A DNA stretch of 64,000 bases from Treponema sp. (lineage in GTDB: Bacteria; Spirochaetota; Spirochaetia; Treponematales; Treponemataceae). How positions within the stretch are numbered: position 1 is the stretch's first letter; the number at the start of each line of letters is the position of its first letter. The translations under genes and the position numbers were made by a program. Of this stretch, positions 24,031 to 34,717 are shown one piece after another. The notes under the pieces were generated by a model, which did no database searches, was not told the DNA's origin, and saw only the letters and a program-made list of their open reading frames with translations. The stretch lies in assembly GCA_017525605.1 (NCBI GenBank), contig JAFXSM010000024.1:62001-126000 (forward strand), written 5' to 3'.

Positions 24031-24648
24031 ATGCGTACAAAAATTTTGATTTCTTCTGTGATTTCCTCGATGCTGCTTTTCTCATGCGGGACTGCGAAAG
24101 TCGGATTCGTTGACAATGCGGAAACGACATTCGTGAACACGACCATGGCGGAAGACGGCGGAATCTACACGACGTGCGTCTTTTCCGAGATTCAGTTCGT
24201 CGGAAAACTTGCGATGGACGGAACGAACGATTTTTCCGTTTACGAGAGCCTTTCAAAAAACGGCGGCGAGCAGATTGATTCTGCCGACTTCGATTACGTT
24301 CCGTCAACGTGCGAGGTTGTCCTCAAAAACGAAGCAGATAAAAACGCGAGAAATGCATTTCACATACGCGGAGTCTACCAGAATCCTCCGGTGTTCATCC
24401 TTCATGCAAACACTTGCTCGGAGCCGCTTGTGCTTTTCGAGGGCAAAAAACTGATTGCGGGAACCGACTACACGTTCGATTCCGCCTCAAACAAAATTTT
24501 GTTCAACGAAAAATTCGATATCGACAAATCATCGTTCTCCGTCAACTGGCTCACACGAAAGCGCGTATTCTCTTTCGGCAACGACTACGACAAATTCAAA
24601 GACGACTACGACAAACTCTACGACGAGTGGATTAAGAAATTCGAATAA
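24031..24648 (+). CDS. Lipoprotein of unknown function
   Basis: A 205-residue lipoprotein with lipobox LFSC (Cys19). The mature part looks beta-rich (FVNTTMAEDGGIYTTCVFSE, then FHIRGVYQNPPVFILH) and ends in a charged stretch with a repeat-like YDKFKDDYDKLYDEWIKKFE tail. No family was recognised. The gene is divergent from the AAA/PD-(D/E)XK gene and has a TATAAT box only 8 bases before its ATG. It precedes malQ by 81 bases, but malQ has its own similar promoter. Confidence 0.75.
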   Translation: MRTKILISSVISSMLLFSCGTAKVGFVDNAETTFVNTTMAEDGGIYTTCVFSEIQFVGKLAMDGTNDFSVYESLSKNGGEQIDSADFDYVPSTCEVVLKNEADKNARNAFHIRGVYQNPPVFILHANTCSEPLVLFEGKKLIAGTDYTFDSASNKILFNEKFDIDKSSFSVNWLTRKRVFSFGNDYDKFKDDYDKLYDEWIKKFE

Positions 24649-24715
24649 TCTGAATTGTGCAAGTGAAGGTTCGTCGCCTGCATTTTTTTTCTGCGTGCGT
24701 AAGGTTTTTCTATGT

Positions 24716-24721
24716 TATAAT
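24716..24721 (+). promoter_or_regulatory. Extended -10 box 8 nt before malQ (leaderless candidate)
   Basis: TGTTATAAT (TATAAT at 24716-24721 with an upstream TG) followed by TTTTAGTC and the ATG at 24730. There is no Shine-Dalgarno sequence. Confidence 0.6.
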
Positions 24722-24729
24722 TTTTAGTC

Positions 24730-26805
24730 ATGGAAAACAAAATCAAAAGGTCTACCGGGGTTGCAGTTTCGTTAGGTGCATTGAGAACTGAAAAGTCTCC
24801 TGTCATAGGCGAGTACACATCACTGAACAGATTTGCCTTGTTTTGCAAGCAGTCGGGGCTTTCGGTGATTCAGTTGCTTCCTGTTTTGGACACAGGGACC
24901 CAAAGTTCTCCATATAGTTCGCTGAGCGCGTTTGCCCTTCATCCGATTTACATTGATATTTCCGATTTGTCGTCATTTTCCCGTTGTTATTCCAGCGACA
25001 TGGAATTCAAAAAAACTTATGAGGAGCTTCTTTCTCTTTCCGGCGATAAAAGGTTCGATTACGAAAAAATCCTGAATCTGAAAGAGGAGCTTCTCCGAAA
25101 GATTTACCGCGTCACCGCTCATGTCAATAATGAGGAAATCGAAAAAAACAAAGATGACTTTTATGATTTTGTCGAGGAGAACAAAAAATGGCTCGTGCCG
25201 TACTGCGTTTTCAAAACCCTGAAATACAAATACAAGCAGGCGGGCTGGATGTATTGGGACGACGAGGACAAGAACTTGTCTTTTGACGAAATCAAGCGCA
25301 GGTGGAATGAGCCTGAGCTGAAACGCTCGAATTATTTTTACGCATGGGAGCAGTATGTTGCCGCAAAGCAGCTTAAGGTTTCCGCTGAATTCATCCGCTC
25401 AATCGATTTGATTCTGAAATGCGACATTCCGATTCTTTTGAACGAGGATTCATGCGATGTCTGGGGGCAGTTCGGAATATTCAACCTGAATCTCCGCGCC
25501 GGTTCTCCGCCTGACGACGAGAATCCTACCGGTCAGAACTGGGATTTTCCGGTTTACGATTGGGATGTGCAGGAAAAAGACGGCTTTTCGTGGTGGAAGG
25601 ACAGGCTTCGGATTGCCGCGCAATATTTCGACGCGTACAGGCTCGACCATGTTCCCGGGTTCTTTCGCTTCTGGGCGATTCCGAAAGGCGAGGACACTGC
25701 CGAGCTTGGCGGTGCCGTTCCTTACACTCCGATTTCTGAAAGCACTCTCTCCGCGCTCGGTTTTTCCAAGGAGAGAATCCGATGGCTTCGTGAGCCGCAT
25801 CTTTCCACGGAGGAGTTTTTCAAGAAGACGGGGGATTTCAACAAGGCGCACAAAATCCTTTCTCTTTTCTGCGAGAGAATCGGATACGAGGAGATGTGGC
25901 TTTTCAAAAAGAGCTTCAAGTCTTCGTCGGACATAAGGAAAGTTTCGCTCGAAGGTTTCGACCTCGACGATTTTTTGCAGGAGGAAATCCGGGACCTTTT
26001 GTGCAAATGGTGGAAGAACAGGACGCTCATCGAAATCGATTACGGTTTTTTCGTTCCGAATTACAAATTCAGGGAGACACGCGCGTGGGCAACTCTCAAC
26101 AACCATGAAAAAGAATTGCTCCTGCGCCTTTTCGAATGCAACAGAATCAAGCAGGAGCGTCAGTGGGAACGTCAGGCAAAAAAAATTTTCTCGGAGCTGA
26201 TTCCCTCGACGAGCATGATTCCGTGTGCCGAGGATGTCGGAATCGGAATCGACTGTATGCCGAAAGTGCTTGAGAAATTCGGCATACTCAGCCTGAAAGT
26301 GCTCCGATGGTGCAGGGATTGGTCTAGCGACGGGCAGCCTTTCATCGATTTGCACAAATACAACAAAATGAGCCTGATTACGACCAGCGTTCACGATTCT
26401 TCGACATTGCGTGCGTGGTGGACAAAAGAAAAAAATGCTACGATGCAGTTCTGCAAATCAATAGGAAAAAGCAGGAGCGAAAAGCCGAAACGGAGCTACT
26501 CGGAAGTTGACAAGCAGGATTTTCAAATTTGGGGAAAGCCGTTCAATTCGAGCGTGGCGTATTTCGTCCTTTCGAACTGCGCCACATCGAGTGCCGTCTG
26601 GTTCGTGAATCCGCTTCAGGACTGGCTGTATCTTGACGATTCTCTGTACCTGGAATCATTCTATGACGAAAGAATCAACATTCCGGGAACTGTGTCAAAA
26701 TTCAACTGGACTTGGAGGATGCCTGTTTCCGTTGAAAAACTTTATGAAAACAAAAAACTGATAGAAAAAATCAATCGCATAGTGAAGATTCATGATGAGT
26801 GTTGA
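24730..26805 (+). CDS. malQ: 4-alpha-glucanotransferase (amylomaltase, GH77)
   Basis: A 691-residue cytoplasmic disproportionating enzyme that transfers alpha-1,4-glucan segments during maltodextrin or glycogen use. Conserved regions are SVIQLLPVLDTG, SPYSSLSAFALHP, FDAYRLDHVPGFFRFWAIP (nucleophile Asp), CAEDVGIG (acid/base Glu region) and TTSVHDSSTLRAWW (stabilising Asp). The length is typical of the longer GH77 type. The ATG at 24730 has a promoter -10 box 8 bases upstream and no ribosome site. The large GH13 gene follows after 30 bases, so the two form an alpha-glucan operon. Confidence 0.93.
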   Translation: MENKIKRSTGVAVSLGALRTEKSPVIGEYTSLNRFALFCKQSGLSVIQLLPVLDTGTQSSPYSSLSAFALHPIYIDISDLSSFSRCYSSDMEFKKTYEELLSLSGDKRFDYEKILNLKEELLRKIYRVTAHVNNEEIEKNKDDFYDFVEENKKWLVPYCVFKTLKYKYKQAGWMYWDDEDKNLSFDEIKRRWNEPELKRSNYFYAWEQYVAAKQLKVSAEFIRSIDLILKCDIPILLNEDSCDVWGQFGIFNLNLRAGSPPDDENPTGQNWDFPVYDWDVQEKDGFSWWKDRLRIAAQYFDAYRLDHVPGFFRFWAIPKGEDTAELGGAVPYTPISESTLSALGFSKERIRWLREPHLSTEEFFKKTGDFNKAHKILSLFCERIGYEEMWLFKKSFKSSSDIRKVSLEGFDLDDFLQEEIRDLLCKWWKNRTLIEIDYGFFVPNYKFRETRAWATLNNHEKELLLRLFECNRIKQERQWERQAKKIFSELIPSTSMIPCAEDVGIGIDCMPKVLEKFGILSLKVLRWCRDWSSDGQPFIDLHKYNKMSLITTSVHDSSTLRAWWTKEKNATMQFCKSIGKSRSEKPKRSYSEVDKQDFQIWGKPFNSSVAYFVLSNCATSSAVWFVNPLQDWLYLDDSLYLESFYDERINIPGTVSKFNWTWRMPVSVEKLYENKKLIEKINRIVKIHDEC

Positions 26806-26835
26806 CAGATTGCGGTTTATATAAAAGAGGAAAAA

Positions 26836-29800
26836 ATGAAAAAGTATTCTTACAATGAGTTCCACATTTCCCGTGCTGTTCGCGATGCCTGCAATTTTCC
26901 GCAGGAGCTTTACCAGTCGAGCGGAAATGTGATTTTGGCGAACATCGCTGCTGTTCGTTCGTTCGCGCTCAAATTCAACAAATATCTTGTGAGCCAGAAT
27001 CAGGTTCAGGTTTCGGCAGGAACTCTGAACGCAATGGGACTCCTTGACGAAATATTCCATCTTGCCTGCTATGTTTATCGCCGCCAGCGTTACCCGAATG
27101 CGTTCAAGGAGCTTCTTTCCGATTTGAAGGCTTCTCTCGGCGACGACAAAATCGAATCTCTTCTCGTCCAGTTCTGCACTGAATTTCCGCCGACCTGCGT
27201 TTACAAAGGCGAATGCACGGTTGAGGAATACCTGAACACTGAAATGACGGAGCGCAAGACCGGAAGAGTCCGCACGAACAGGGAGCAGACCCTCGAAGAG
27301 ATGGTCATGCTGCACATGGCGAACGAGAACCCGGCGTTCAAGCCGTTCAGGATAATGTTCGACGAATCCAACCTGAAAGAGAACGAAACCTACAACAAGG
27401 CGTGGAAGCAGATTCAGGCGTTCTTCAAGAAACTTCCGTATTTCGGGACGTTCGGCCACGATTTGATTTCGTTCCTACGCGAGCCGATTCTGTTTGCGCC
27501 TGAGAATTTGCAGGAGCAGCTTGATTACGTCCGAGTTCACTGGGCTGAGCTTTTCATTCCGGGCGAGGGCGAGGGCGAGGACTACTGGCTCAAGCGTCTT
27601 TTCGGCGGAATCGACATTCTTTCCGAGGAATGGAAACCTGAGTGGCACCCGACGAACGGCGGAAGCCCTGATATGTCGCCGCCGAACTACGATTATCTCA
27701 TGCGCGAGTACGAGCGTTTCTCCGCAGATTCCGACTGGATGCCGAAAGTCGTCCTCATGGCGAAGACTGTTCTTGTCTGGCTCTTCCAGCTCTCTAAAAA
27801 ATACAACCGCGAAATCAGAAGGCTCGACCAGATTCCTGACGAGGAGCTTGATATTCTCCGCGACGAAGGTTTCACCGCGTTGTGGCTCATCGGCATTTGG
27901 GAGCGTTCGAGTGCAAGCCAGAGGATAAAGCAGATTTGCGGAAACCCGGAGGCGGCTGCGAGCGCGTATTCCCTTGAGGATTATGAGATTGCTGAGAATC
28001 TTGGCGGCTGGAGGTCGCTTGAGAATTTGCGCACTCGTCTTTGGCAGCGCGGAATCAGGCTCGCGAGCGACATGGTTCCGAACCACACCGGAATGGACGC
28101 GAAATGGGTCGTGGAAAAACCTGACCTTTTCGTTCAGCGTCGCGACAATCCGTTCCCGCAGTACACTTTCAACGGCGTGAATTTGAGCCACGACTCAAGG
28201 GTCGCAATCTATCTTGAGGACCATTATTATTCGAAAAACGACTGCGCCGTCGTGTTCAAGCGCGTTGACACGCAGACCGGCGACACGCGCTATATCTACC
28301 ACGGAAACGACGGAACGGGAATGCCGTGGAACGACACAGCTCAGATTGACTTTCTGAATCCTGCCGCGCGCGAGGAAGTCATGCAGAAGATTCTCCATGT
28401 TGCGCGCAATTTCCCAATCATCAGGTTCGATGCGGCGATGGTTCTCGCGAAAAAGCACATCAAGCGACTTTGGTATCCGGAGCCTGGAAAGGGCGGCGAC
28501 ATTGCGACCCGCTCGGAATTTGCATTGAGCGCAAAGCAGTTCGAGGACGCGATTCCGCAGGAGTTCTGGCGCGAGGTTGTCGACAGGGTTGCGAGGGAAG
28601 TGCCTGACACGCTCCTTCTTGCGGAGGCGTTCTGGATGATGGAAGGATATTTCACGAGGACGCTCGGAATGCACCGAGTTTACAATTCCGCATTCATGAA
28701 CATGCTCAAGAAAGAGGAAAATTTCAAATACCGCGCTACAGTGAAGAACACGATTCAGTTCGACCCGCAGGTTCTCAAAAGATACGTCAACTTCATGAAC
28801 AACCCGGACGAGGAAACGGCAGTTGCCCAGTTCGGAAAGGGCGACAAATATTTCGGAGTCTGCACTCTCATGTGCACGATGCCTGGTCTTCCGATGTTCG
28901 GTCACGGGCAGCTTGAGGGCTTTGAGGAAAAGTACGGAATGGAATACACCCGCGCATACAGGGACGAAACGCCAGACGGATATCTCATGGAAAGGCACAA
29001 AAGGGAAATCTTCCCGCTTCTGCACAAGAGATATCTCTTTTCCGGCGTGGAGGACTTCCTCTTCTACGACGTTTGGAACAACGGAGTCGTCAACGAGAAC
29101 ATCTTTGCGTATTCGAACAGGGCTGGCTCGGAATATTCGGTCGTGTTCTACAACAACAAATACGAGCGTGCGTCCGGCTGGATAAAGCAGTCGTGCGAAT
29201 ACGCGGTCAAAATCGGCTCCGGCGACAACGACAAGAAGATGGTTTCGCGCTCGCTTGCCGAAGGTCTCGGCTTGCAGAACAGGGACGATTATTACGTCAT
29301 CTTCCGCGAGCAGCGTTCGGGGCTTTGGTTCATCAGAAACTGCCGTAAGATTCACGAAGAGGGAATGTTCGTCGGTCTCAACGGCTTCGAGACTCAGGTT
29401 CTCCTTGAATTCAGGCAGCAGCAGGACATAGACGGAAAACTTTCGACGTTGTGCAATTTCCTGAACGGACGCGGAATCGCTGATTTGGAAATCGCATGGC
29501 AGGAACTTCATTACAAGGAATTGTACGAAGCGTTCTCTGGAATTTTCACAGACGAATTCGAAACTGCGCTCAAGTCTCTCGTCATTACGACGAAAGAACT
29601 CAGGAAAGCAAAGCTCAAGAGGGCAACTGCAAAATCGATTTTCGCTCTTGTCGAGCAGCCGGCACTCAAGTTCTACGAAAAGGCATTGGAGACTGCTTCC
29701 GAAGAAATCGCAAAATCGAACAGCAAGAAGCGCGTCAGAAAATTCCCTGCGAAAGAAAAGATTCTTGCGCAGTTCAGGAGAAAACTCTGCCAGATTGTGC

Positions 29801-30381
29801 GCGTCGCAACTGAAATCAGGAAGAATGCTCCTGTGGTGGAAAAAGAAATTGCCGTGAACACGAAGTCTGTGAACACATTCCTTGCTGGAGGATTGCTGAA
29901 CCAGAAGGAAGGCGTGGCGTTCGCCGTTCTCTATTCGCTTTTCGCTGAATTTGCATTGCGCGGTTTTGCGACGAAATGGGCACTGTACAGAAAAATCTCG
30001 GAATTTTTCAGAAGTGCTTCTGTTTCTGACAATTACACATATAATTTCTTCCAAAGATTGTTTATTATATCTTCTTCTAAATTGCCAAAACTTGATTCTA
30101 AGGAAACTGAAGAAGAATCGAATTGTATTGCCGCCGAGATTCTTGCGGGGGCTGCTTCCTGGCTTTTGATTGGTGCGAATGAATATGACGGAACTGTCTG
30201 GTTCAACAAGGAGCTGATGGAGTCGTCGCTGTTCATGGTTCACGAAGTCCTGATTTTGGGTGCTGGAAAACAGAAGGCTTCAAAAGCTCTCAGGATGTTC
30301 AAAAAACTTTCGCTTCTTTCTGAGAATTCCGACTACAAGGTGAAGGAATTTGTCAGTGCATTTGAAAATATCAAGGAATAG
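26836..30381 (+). CDS. Very large GH13 alpha-amylase family protein
   Basis: An 1181-residue protein, roughly twice a usual alpha-amylase, without a signal peptide. The central barrel (about residues 340-720) carries the GH13 regions: SDMVPNHTG (region I), IIRFDAAMVL with the nucleophile Asp (II), LLLAEAFW with the acid/base Glu (III) and NFMNNPDEETA with the third acid (IV). About 330 residues before it and 460 after it are helical and unrecognised. GAGGAAAAA precedes the ATG. Directly behind malQ, it probably works on intracellular alpha-glucan or trehalose-like substrates; the specificity is not assigned. Confidence 0.85.
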   Translation: MKKYSYNEFHISRAVRDACNFPQELYQSSGNVILANIAAVRSFALKFNKYLVSQNQVQVSAGTLNAMGLLDEIFHLACYVYRRQRYPNAFKELLSDLKASLGDDKIESLLVQFCTEFPPTCVYKGECTVEEYLNTEMTERKTGRVRTNREQTLEEMVMLHMANENPAFKPFRIMFDESNLKENETYNKAWKQIQAFFKKLPYFGTFGHDLISFLREPILFAPENLQEQLDYVRVHWAELFIPGEGEGEDYWLKRLFGGIDILSEEWKPEWHPTNGGSPDMSPPNYDYLMREYERFSADSDWMPKVVLMAKTVLVWLFQLSKKYNREIRRLDQIPDEELDILRDEGFTALWLIGIWERSSASQRIKQICGNPEAAASAYSLEDYEIAENLGGWRSLENLRTRLWQRGIRLASDMVPNHTGMDAKWVVEKPDLFVQRRDNPFPQYTFNGVNLSHDSRVAIYLEDHYYSKNDCAVVFKRVDTQTGDTRYIYHGNDGTGMPWNDTAQIDFLNPAAREEVMQKILHVARNFPIIRFDAAMVLAKKHIKRLWYPEPGKGGDIATRSEFALSAKQFEDAIPQEFWREVVDRVAREVPDTLLLAEAFWMMEGYFTRTLGMHRVYNSAFMNMLKKEENFKYRATVKNTIQFDPQVLKRYVNFMNNPDEETAVAQFGKGDKYFGVCTLMCTMPGLPMFGHGQLEGFEEKYGMEYTRAYRDETPDGYLMERHKREIFPLLHKRYLFSGVEDFLFYDVWNNGVVNENIFAYSNRAGSEYSVVFYNNKYERASGWIKQSCEYAVKIGSGDNDKKMVSRSLAEGLGLQNRDDYYVIFREQRSGLWFIRNCRKIHEEGMFVGLNGFETQVLLEFRQQQDIDGKLSTLCNFLNGRGIADLEIAWQELHYKELYEAFSGIFTDEFETALKSLVITTKELRKAKLKRATAKSIFALVEQPALKFYEKALETASEEIAKSNSKKRVRKFPAKEKILAQFRRKLCQIVRVATEIRKNAPVVEKEIAVNTKSVNTFLAGGLLNQKEGVAFAVLYSLFAEFALRGFATKWALYRKISEFFRSASVSDNYTYNFFQRLFIISSSKLPKLDSKETEEESNCIAAEILAGAASWLLIGANEYDGTVWFNKELMESSLFMVHEVLILGAGKQKASKALRMFKKLSLLSENSDYKVKEFVSAFENIKE

Positions 30382-30387
30382 GGTGTG

Positions 30388-30409
30388 TCGGAGTGCGTTT
30401 GCATTCCGA
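30388..30409 (+). promoter_or_regulatory. Leader hairpin before the uracil phosphoribosyltransferase gene
   Basis: TCGGAGTGC and GCATTCCGA form a 9-bp stem (one G-T pair) with a GTTT loop, between the GH13 stop and the upp ribosome site. It has no T tract. It may stabilise or modulate the downstream message. Confidence 0.4.
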
Positions 30410-30441
30410 TGTGTATGAACAAAGCTTTTTTGGGGGTGAAA

Positions 30442-31485
30442 ATGAAATTTAAGACAGAAGAAAAAATCATTTTGAAGGCAGAGGATTTGGACGGCTATCT
30501 GACCAAAAAGGACATGGACGACCTCGATTTGCTCAGGTCAATGTATGACAGCACGATGAAGCATTTTGAGCCGCTGAATGAGCCTGAGGTCATCAAGAAT
30601 TTCGATGCGATGGGAAAGGAATTGCAGAGAATCGTCTCTGAGAATCCGAATCTCGTCGTCTATCCGTTCGTCTCTGATTCTGGCAACCAGGCAGAGGCAA
30701 GCCGCCTCATCTCAAAACTCCGCAACATCAACACGGGACATGAGGAATTCGTCTACTATTCTCAGCGTGCGTACGAGATGCTTTTCAAATTGGCGTACAC
30801 TCAGCCGACTGAATCGAAGAAAGGACACATCGTCGTAAAGACTCCTGTCAGCAATCCGTGCCAGAATTACGCAGTGCACAAGATTCCTGACATCGACGAC
30901 AAAATCGAGAATTCGGTCATGTGCGTAATGCTCCGCGGTGCGCTTCTTCCGAGCATCATCATGTCAAAGGAAATCGAGGAATATTCGAGCAAGAAATACG
31001 TTACTCCGTTCGCATTGTTCAAGATTAACCGCGACGACACGAAGCACGAGAACGACATGGAATATGTCCTTGACCTGAAGAAGTCATTCTTCGACATCCA
31101 CGAGCTTGACGGCAAGGACTGGATTTTTGCCGATCCGATGAACGCTACTGGCGGTTCTCTCGTAACTGTCGTGAAATATCTTCAGGCGCAGAACATCAAG
31201 CCGAGGTCTATTAAATTCTTCAACGTGATTTCCGCGCTCAAGGGAAGTCTCCGCGTCATCAGAGCTTTGCCGAACTGCACTTGCTATACGCTCTGGCTCG
31301 ACCCTGTTCTGAACGCAAAGGCATACATCATGCCTGGTCTTGGAGATGCCGGCGACAGGCTGAACGGCTGCGACAAGAAAGAAAGCCCACGCAACATCAT
31401 CCGCCTGATTGCTGATTACGGCGCGAGCATCTCAATGCTCTACCACAACCAGCTTATGAAAATCGAGCAGACGGTTCTGGACTAG
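30442..31485 (+). CDS. upp: Uracil phosphoribosyltransferase with N-terminal extension
   Basis: Salvages uracil to UMP with PRPP. The PRPP loop [19 protein letters not shown] and the uracil-binding C-terminal [14 protein letters not shown] motif are clear. At 347 residues it is about 140 longer than standard bacterial enzymes; the first 110 or so residues are an extra helical region, and [15 protein letters not shown] begins the usual fold. The start at 30442 is set by GGGGGTG just upstream; in-frame ATGs further up lack a site. It follows the GH13 gene by 60 bases with a small hairpin between, and converges on the chemoreceptor gene with a 3-base gap. Confidence 0.88.
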   Translation: MKFKTEEKIILKAEDLDGYLTKKDMDDLDLLRSMYDSTMKHFEPLNEPEVIKNFDAMGKELQRIVSENPNLVVYPFVSDSGNQAEASRLISKLRNINTGHEEFVYYSQRAYEMLFKLAYTQPTESKKGHIVVKTPVSNPCQNYAVHKIPDIDDKIENSVMCVMLRGALLPSIIMSKEIEEYSSKKYVTPFALFKINRDDTKHENDMEYVLDLKKSFFDIHELDGKDWIFADPMNATGGSLVTVVKYLQAQNIKPRSIKFFNVISALKGSLRVIRALPNCTCYTLWLDPVLNAKAYIMPGLGDAGDRLNGCDKKESPRNIIRLIADYGASISMLYHNQLMKIEQTVLD

Positions 31486-31488
31486 TTC

Positions 31489-33378
31489 TTATTCTGTTTT
31501 GAAAACGTTGATTGCAGACACAAGCGACTTTGCGTTTGCAGTCAGCTCCGCGCTCATTGCGGCAAGTTCTTCTGCCGCGCCTGCATTCTGCTGCACAACT
31601 GAGTCAAGCTGGATAATCGCCTGGCTCACTTGTGTGGCACCGTCGTCCTGTTCTTTGCAGGCATCCGATATTTCTTCCACAAGTTTTGTCGTTTCGTTTA
31701 TGTGCGGAATCACGTCGTCCATCTTCTTTCCCGCGCCTTCCGCCGATTCCAGAGTTTTTGCGGAAAGTTCCGTTATTTCGCCCGCAGAAACCTGGCTTCT
31801 CTCCGCAAGTTTCCTGACTTCCGATGCAACGACTGCAAATCCTTTTCCAGCTTCGCCGGCGCGTGCCGCTTCGATTGCTGCGTTGAGAGCAAGCATGTTC
31901 GTCTGTTCCGCGATGTCGTCGATGATGTTGATTTTCGCGGAAATCGCTTCGACGAAATTCACGGCTTCTTTTACGGCAGTTCCGCTTTCTTCGCTCTGAG
32001 TCGCTGTTATTTCCGCGATTTTTCCTGTTTTCTTTGCATTCGTTGCCGTCTTTCGTATGTTCGATGCCATCTCTTCGATTGTCGCGCTCATCTCTTCCGT
32101 TGACGCTGCCTGCTTTGCCGCTCCGTCCGAAATCGACTGGCTTGATGAAGAAATCTGCTCGGCTCCCATCTCAACTTCGTTTGCAGTTGATTTCACTTTC
32201 TTTATGACGCTCAGGATTTTTTCCATCGTCATGTTGAAGTAAAGCGAAAGCTCCGATATTTCGTCTTTGCCGTGAACAGGAAGGCGTTTTGTCAGGTCGC
32301 CGTCGCCGTCGGCTATTCCTTTTAAAAGATTCACGACTTTTACAAGCGGTCTGATTACGTTCGCGCCGATAAGAACCGATATGAGGATTGCGATTCCGAG
32401 CGAAATCAGTATGACGAGCGAGACTGTCTTCGCAATCGATTTTGACATTCTTGAATAGAGCGTGTCCGGGATTATGAAGATGTAGCTCATCGGTACGAGC
32501 GTGTTTTTTGAAGGGCTTACGACAATGTGGAACAGTCCTTTCAGCTGGTCTATTTCGAGTTCTTCCGTGAATTGCAGTTCTTCGTCCGGCTTGAATCCTT
32601 CAAAACCTTTTATGCCGATTTCCTGAATGTCCTTGAAAATGTTTTCCGGGTGGTAATGGTCAACGAGAATTTTTCCGTTTCCGTCAACGAGTATCATTCC
32701 TGAGCTTATCGAGTCGCTGTCGTTGTCAACGTTTCCGACAAGCGTGGAAAGATATTCAAGGTCAACGTCGCCCGTGACGACTCCGCGCGGATTTCCGTAT
32801 TCGTCCTCGATGAATTTCGATATGACGAGGCATGAATATCCTGCCGACGACTGGTACGCGTCCGAATAGTGCAGTGCGCCGTTGTCTTCTTTTGCGTTTT
32901 TGTACCAGGAGCGAGTTCTTGCGTCGTAATTGTTGTCCCTGTCCTCCGCAGGATATCTGGTGAACGCTCCGTTGCTTTCAAGTGCCATCGCAACTCCGAG
33001 AAGGTCGTAGTTCGATTCTACGAACCTGTGCTCAAGCTCGTAGATTTCTTTTTCGTATTCGCCGAAATTGTCTGGATTCACCGGAACTTTTCCGCTTGGG
33101 GCTGTTTTGTCAACATAAGATGTGAGCGAATCGTCGTTTTTTTTCACGATGTCGAAGTCGCCGAACATTGCGACCGTCGCGCCGACATTCTGAAGGTGAT
33201 TTTCGAGAGCGATGTCTGTTATCGAAGAGATTTCGGCAATCTTCGTCTTGAACTGCTGTTCGTTCAGTGCCGCAATCCGAACATAAATCGTCACGCCGAA
33301 TATCGCGATTATCAGCACCGCCATAAAAATAAGCGACAGTGCTATCTTCGTGAAAATTGAATTCGTCCTAATCTTCAT
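31489..33378 (-). CDS. Methyl-accepting chemotaxis protein (dCache type)
   Basis: A 629-residue transmembrane chemoreceptor that controls the CheA kinase. It has one membrane helix near residues 12-32, a periplasmic double-Cache sensor (about 35-300, with a [20 protein letters not shown] segment typical of dCache ligand pockets), a second helix near 315-335, a HAMP region (about 340-390, [20 protein letters not shown]) and a cytoplasmic signalling hairpin with its tip at [20 protein letters not shown]. The start is supported by GGAG 7 bases upstream. The ligand is unknown; many dCache receptors bind amino acids. Confidence 0.95.
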   Translation of the reverse strand: MKIRTNSIFTKIALSLIFMAVLIIAIFGVTIYVRIAALNEQQFKTKIAEISSITDIALENHLQNVGATVAMFGDFDIVKKNDDSLTSYVDKTAPSGKVPVNPDNFGEYEKEIYELEHRFVESNYDLLGVAMALESNGAFTRYPAEDRDNNYDARTRSWYKNAKEDNGALHYSDAYQSSAGYSCLVISKFIEDEYGNPRGVVTGDVDLEYLSTLVGNVDNDSDSISSGMILVDGNGKILVDHYHPENIFKDIQEIGIKGFEGFKPDEELQFTEELEIDQLKGLFHIVVSPSKNTLVPMSYIFIIPDTLYSRMSKSIAKTVSLVILISLGIAILISVLIGANVIRPLVKVVNLLKGIADGDGDLTKRLPVHGKDEISELSLYFNMTMEKILSVIKKVKSTANEVEMGAEQISSSSQSISDGAAKQAASTEEMSATIEEMASNIRKTATNAKKTGKIAEITATQSEESGTAVKEAVNFVEAISAKINIIDDIAEQTNMLALNAAIEAARAGEAGKGFAVVASEVRKLAERSQVSAGEITELSAKTLESAEGAGKKMDDVIPHINETTKLVEEISDACKEQDDGATQVSQAIIQLDSVVQQNAGAAEELAAMSAELTANAKSLVSAINVFKTE

Positions 33379-33397
33379 GTTGCATCTCCTAAAAAAA

Positions 33398-34711
33398 TCA
33401 AAGCGACTGGAAAATCTCTATCACTTCCTCCGCCGTCTTCATCATTTTTCTGTTGAGCGTCGTCGGTTTCAGAACTTCCTTGATGTTTTCAGGCATTTCA
33501 GGTGCCTCTCCGATTGTGTGCCTGATGAATTCGCTTGAGAATGCCGGATGGTCTCTCATCACAAGGACGACAGCCGCCTCGTCTTCTTCCGTCATCTCCC
33601 TGCGCTTTTTTGCGGCGGCATAAGCTTGTCCTGTCGGTTTGTCAGCGAAAATTCCGTACTTCATGAAAAGTTCCTGGCACGAATGCGTCGTCTCTTCTTC
33701 CGAAACTTCCGACGGATAGATGAAATGCTTGAGCATGAGCGAATTCGCGTTGAAGACGTGCTCAAGCCGTTCGAGGCTCGACGGGCTTGCTGGGTCGCAC
33801 GGTTTTCTGTCCTTTACGTTCACAATCGAGTCCAAAATCTCGCAGTTTCCGAGCGGGTCGATTTTCAGCTCGTCTGTTGTCGGGCAGATGAAGCCGCTGA
33901 CCGGAAGCGAAAGTTTCCAGCTGTAAAGTCCCGCAACAAGATTCGAGTAATTTCCTGGTGCCATTGCATAGAAAATTCCGCCGTTGATTTCTTTTTTGAG
34001 CCTTGAGAATGCGAACGGATAGAAAAATGATTGCGGAAGAAGCCGTCCGATATTCACCGTGTTCGCCATTGTGAGGTTGTATTTTTTCACGAGGTCCCTT
34101 CTAGCAAAAATCTCGCGCACGATGTTGTGGCAGTCCTCTTCCGTTCCGTCAATTTCAATCGGATACACGTTGCCGCCGTTCCAGACGAAATCGCTCTCTG
34201 AAAGCCCGCGAAGCCGCCTGTTCGGTTTTGTAGGGTAGAGCAGGACGACTTTTATGTGCATCATTCCGCGAACCATTCGTGTGACGCTTGCGCCCAGTTC
34301 GCCGAGTGTCGCGTCTAGCACGATTGAAGTTTCGCCTTTGAGGAGCATAATCATCTCGAGCGCGTTTATGAGGTAGGAGATTCCGAAGTCCTTGTGGCTT
34401 CCTGTTGGCGTGTGGAAAAGTTCTAGCGCGTAGAGCTTGTCTTCGAGCTTTCTGAGTTTCGGCTCGAACGCGAATGCGCCTGTCGCGATTGCTTCACAAA
34501 TGATCGGGCTGAACTCTTCGTTTATGAATGCCGATGTGAGAGTTCCCGAAATAGATGAAAATGTCGTTTTTTCGTTTGTGTATAAAATCCATCTGCGAAG
34601 GTCTGCGCTGTCCTCCGGAATGTACAGCCCACCGTCTTTTGGCAGGCAGTCGAGGACAGCTTTTTCAAAGTTCGCAGAATTTTCTTCGTTTCTTGTGCTG
34701 ATAAATTTCAT
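33398..34711 (-). CDS. Threonine-synthase-like PLP protein with altered cofactor motifs
   Basis: A 437-residue protein aligned over its full length with threonine synthase. The N-terminus [20 protein letters not shown] and GLYIPED match the family. The PLP lysine region reads [12 protein letters not shown] (Lys present; usual form GPTLAFKDF). The phosphate-binding SGDTG loop is replaced by LGELG, and the GNFG(N/D) segment is GNYSN. These changes suggest altered or lost threonine synthase activity, so thrC is not assigned with confidence. An extended TATAAT box lies 6 bases before the ATG, with no ribosome site. The chemoreceptor gene follows 19 bases after its stop. Confidence 0.8.
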   Translation of the reverse strand: MKFISTRNEENSANFEKAVLDCLPKDGGLYIPEDSADLRRWILYTNEKTTFSSISGTLTSAFINEEFSPIICEAIATGAFAFEPKLRKLEDKLYALELFHTPTGSHKDFGISYLINALEMIMLLKGETSIVLDATLGELGASVTRMVRGMMHIKVVLLYPTKPNRRLRGLSESDFVWNGGNVYPIEIDGTEEDCHNIVREIFARRDLVKKYNLTMANTVNIGRLLPQSFFYPFAFSRLKKEINGGIFYAMAPGNYSNLVAGLYSWKLSLPVSGFICPTTDELKIDPLGNCEILDSIVNVKDRKPCDPASPSSLERLEHVFNANSLMLKHFIYPSEVSEEETTHSCQELFMKYGIFADKPTGQAYAAAKKRREMTEEDEAAVVLVMRDHPAFSSEFIRHTIGEAPEMPENIKEVLKPTTLNRKMMKTAEEVIEIFQSL

Positions 34712-34717
34712 GCGGAG

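Noticed and set aside
25450..26394. 314-codon frame antisense to malQ
   Set aside because: Same reason: opposite a conserved gene, no domain, no start signal.
28195..30243. 682-codon open frame antisense to the GH13 gene
   Set aside because: It lies wholly opposite a well-supported gene, has Arg/Val/Phe-rich low-plausibility composition and no ribosome site. Strong codon bias of the sense gene keeps the antisense frame open.
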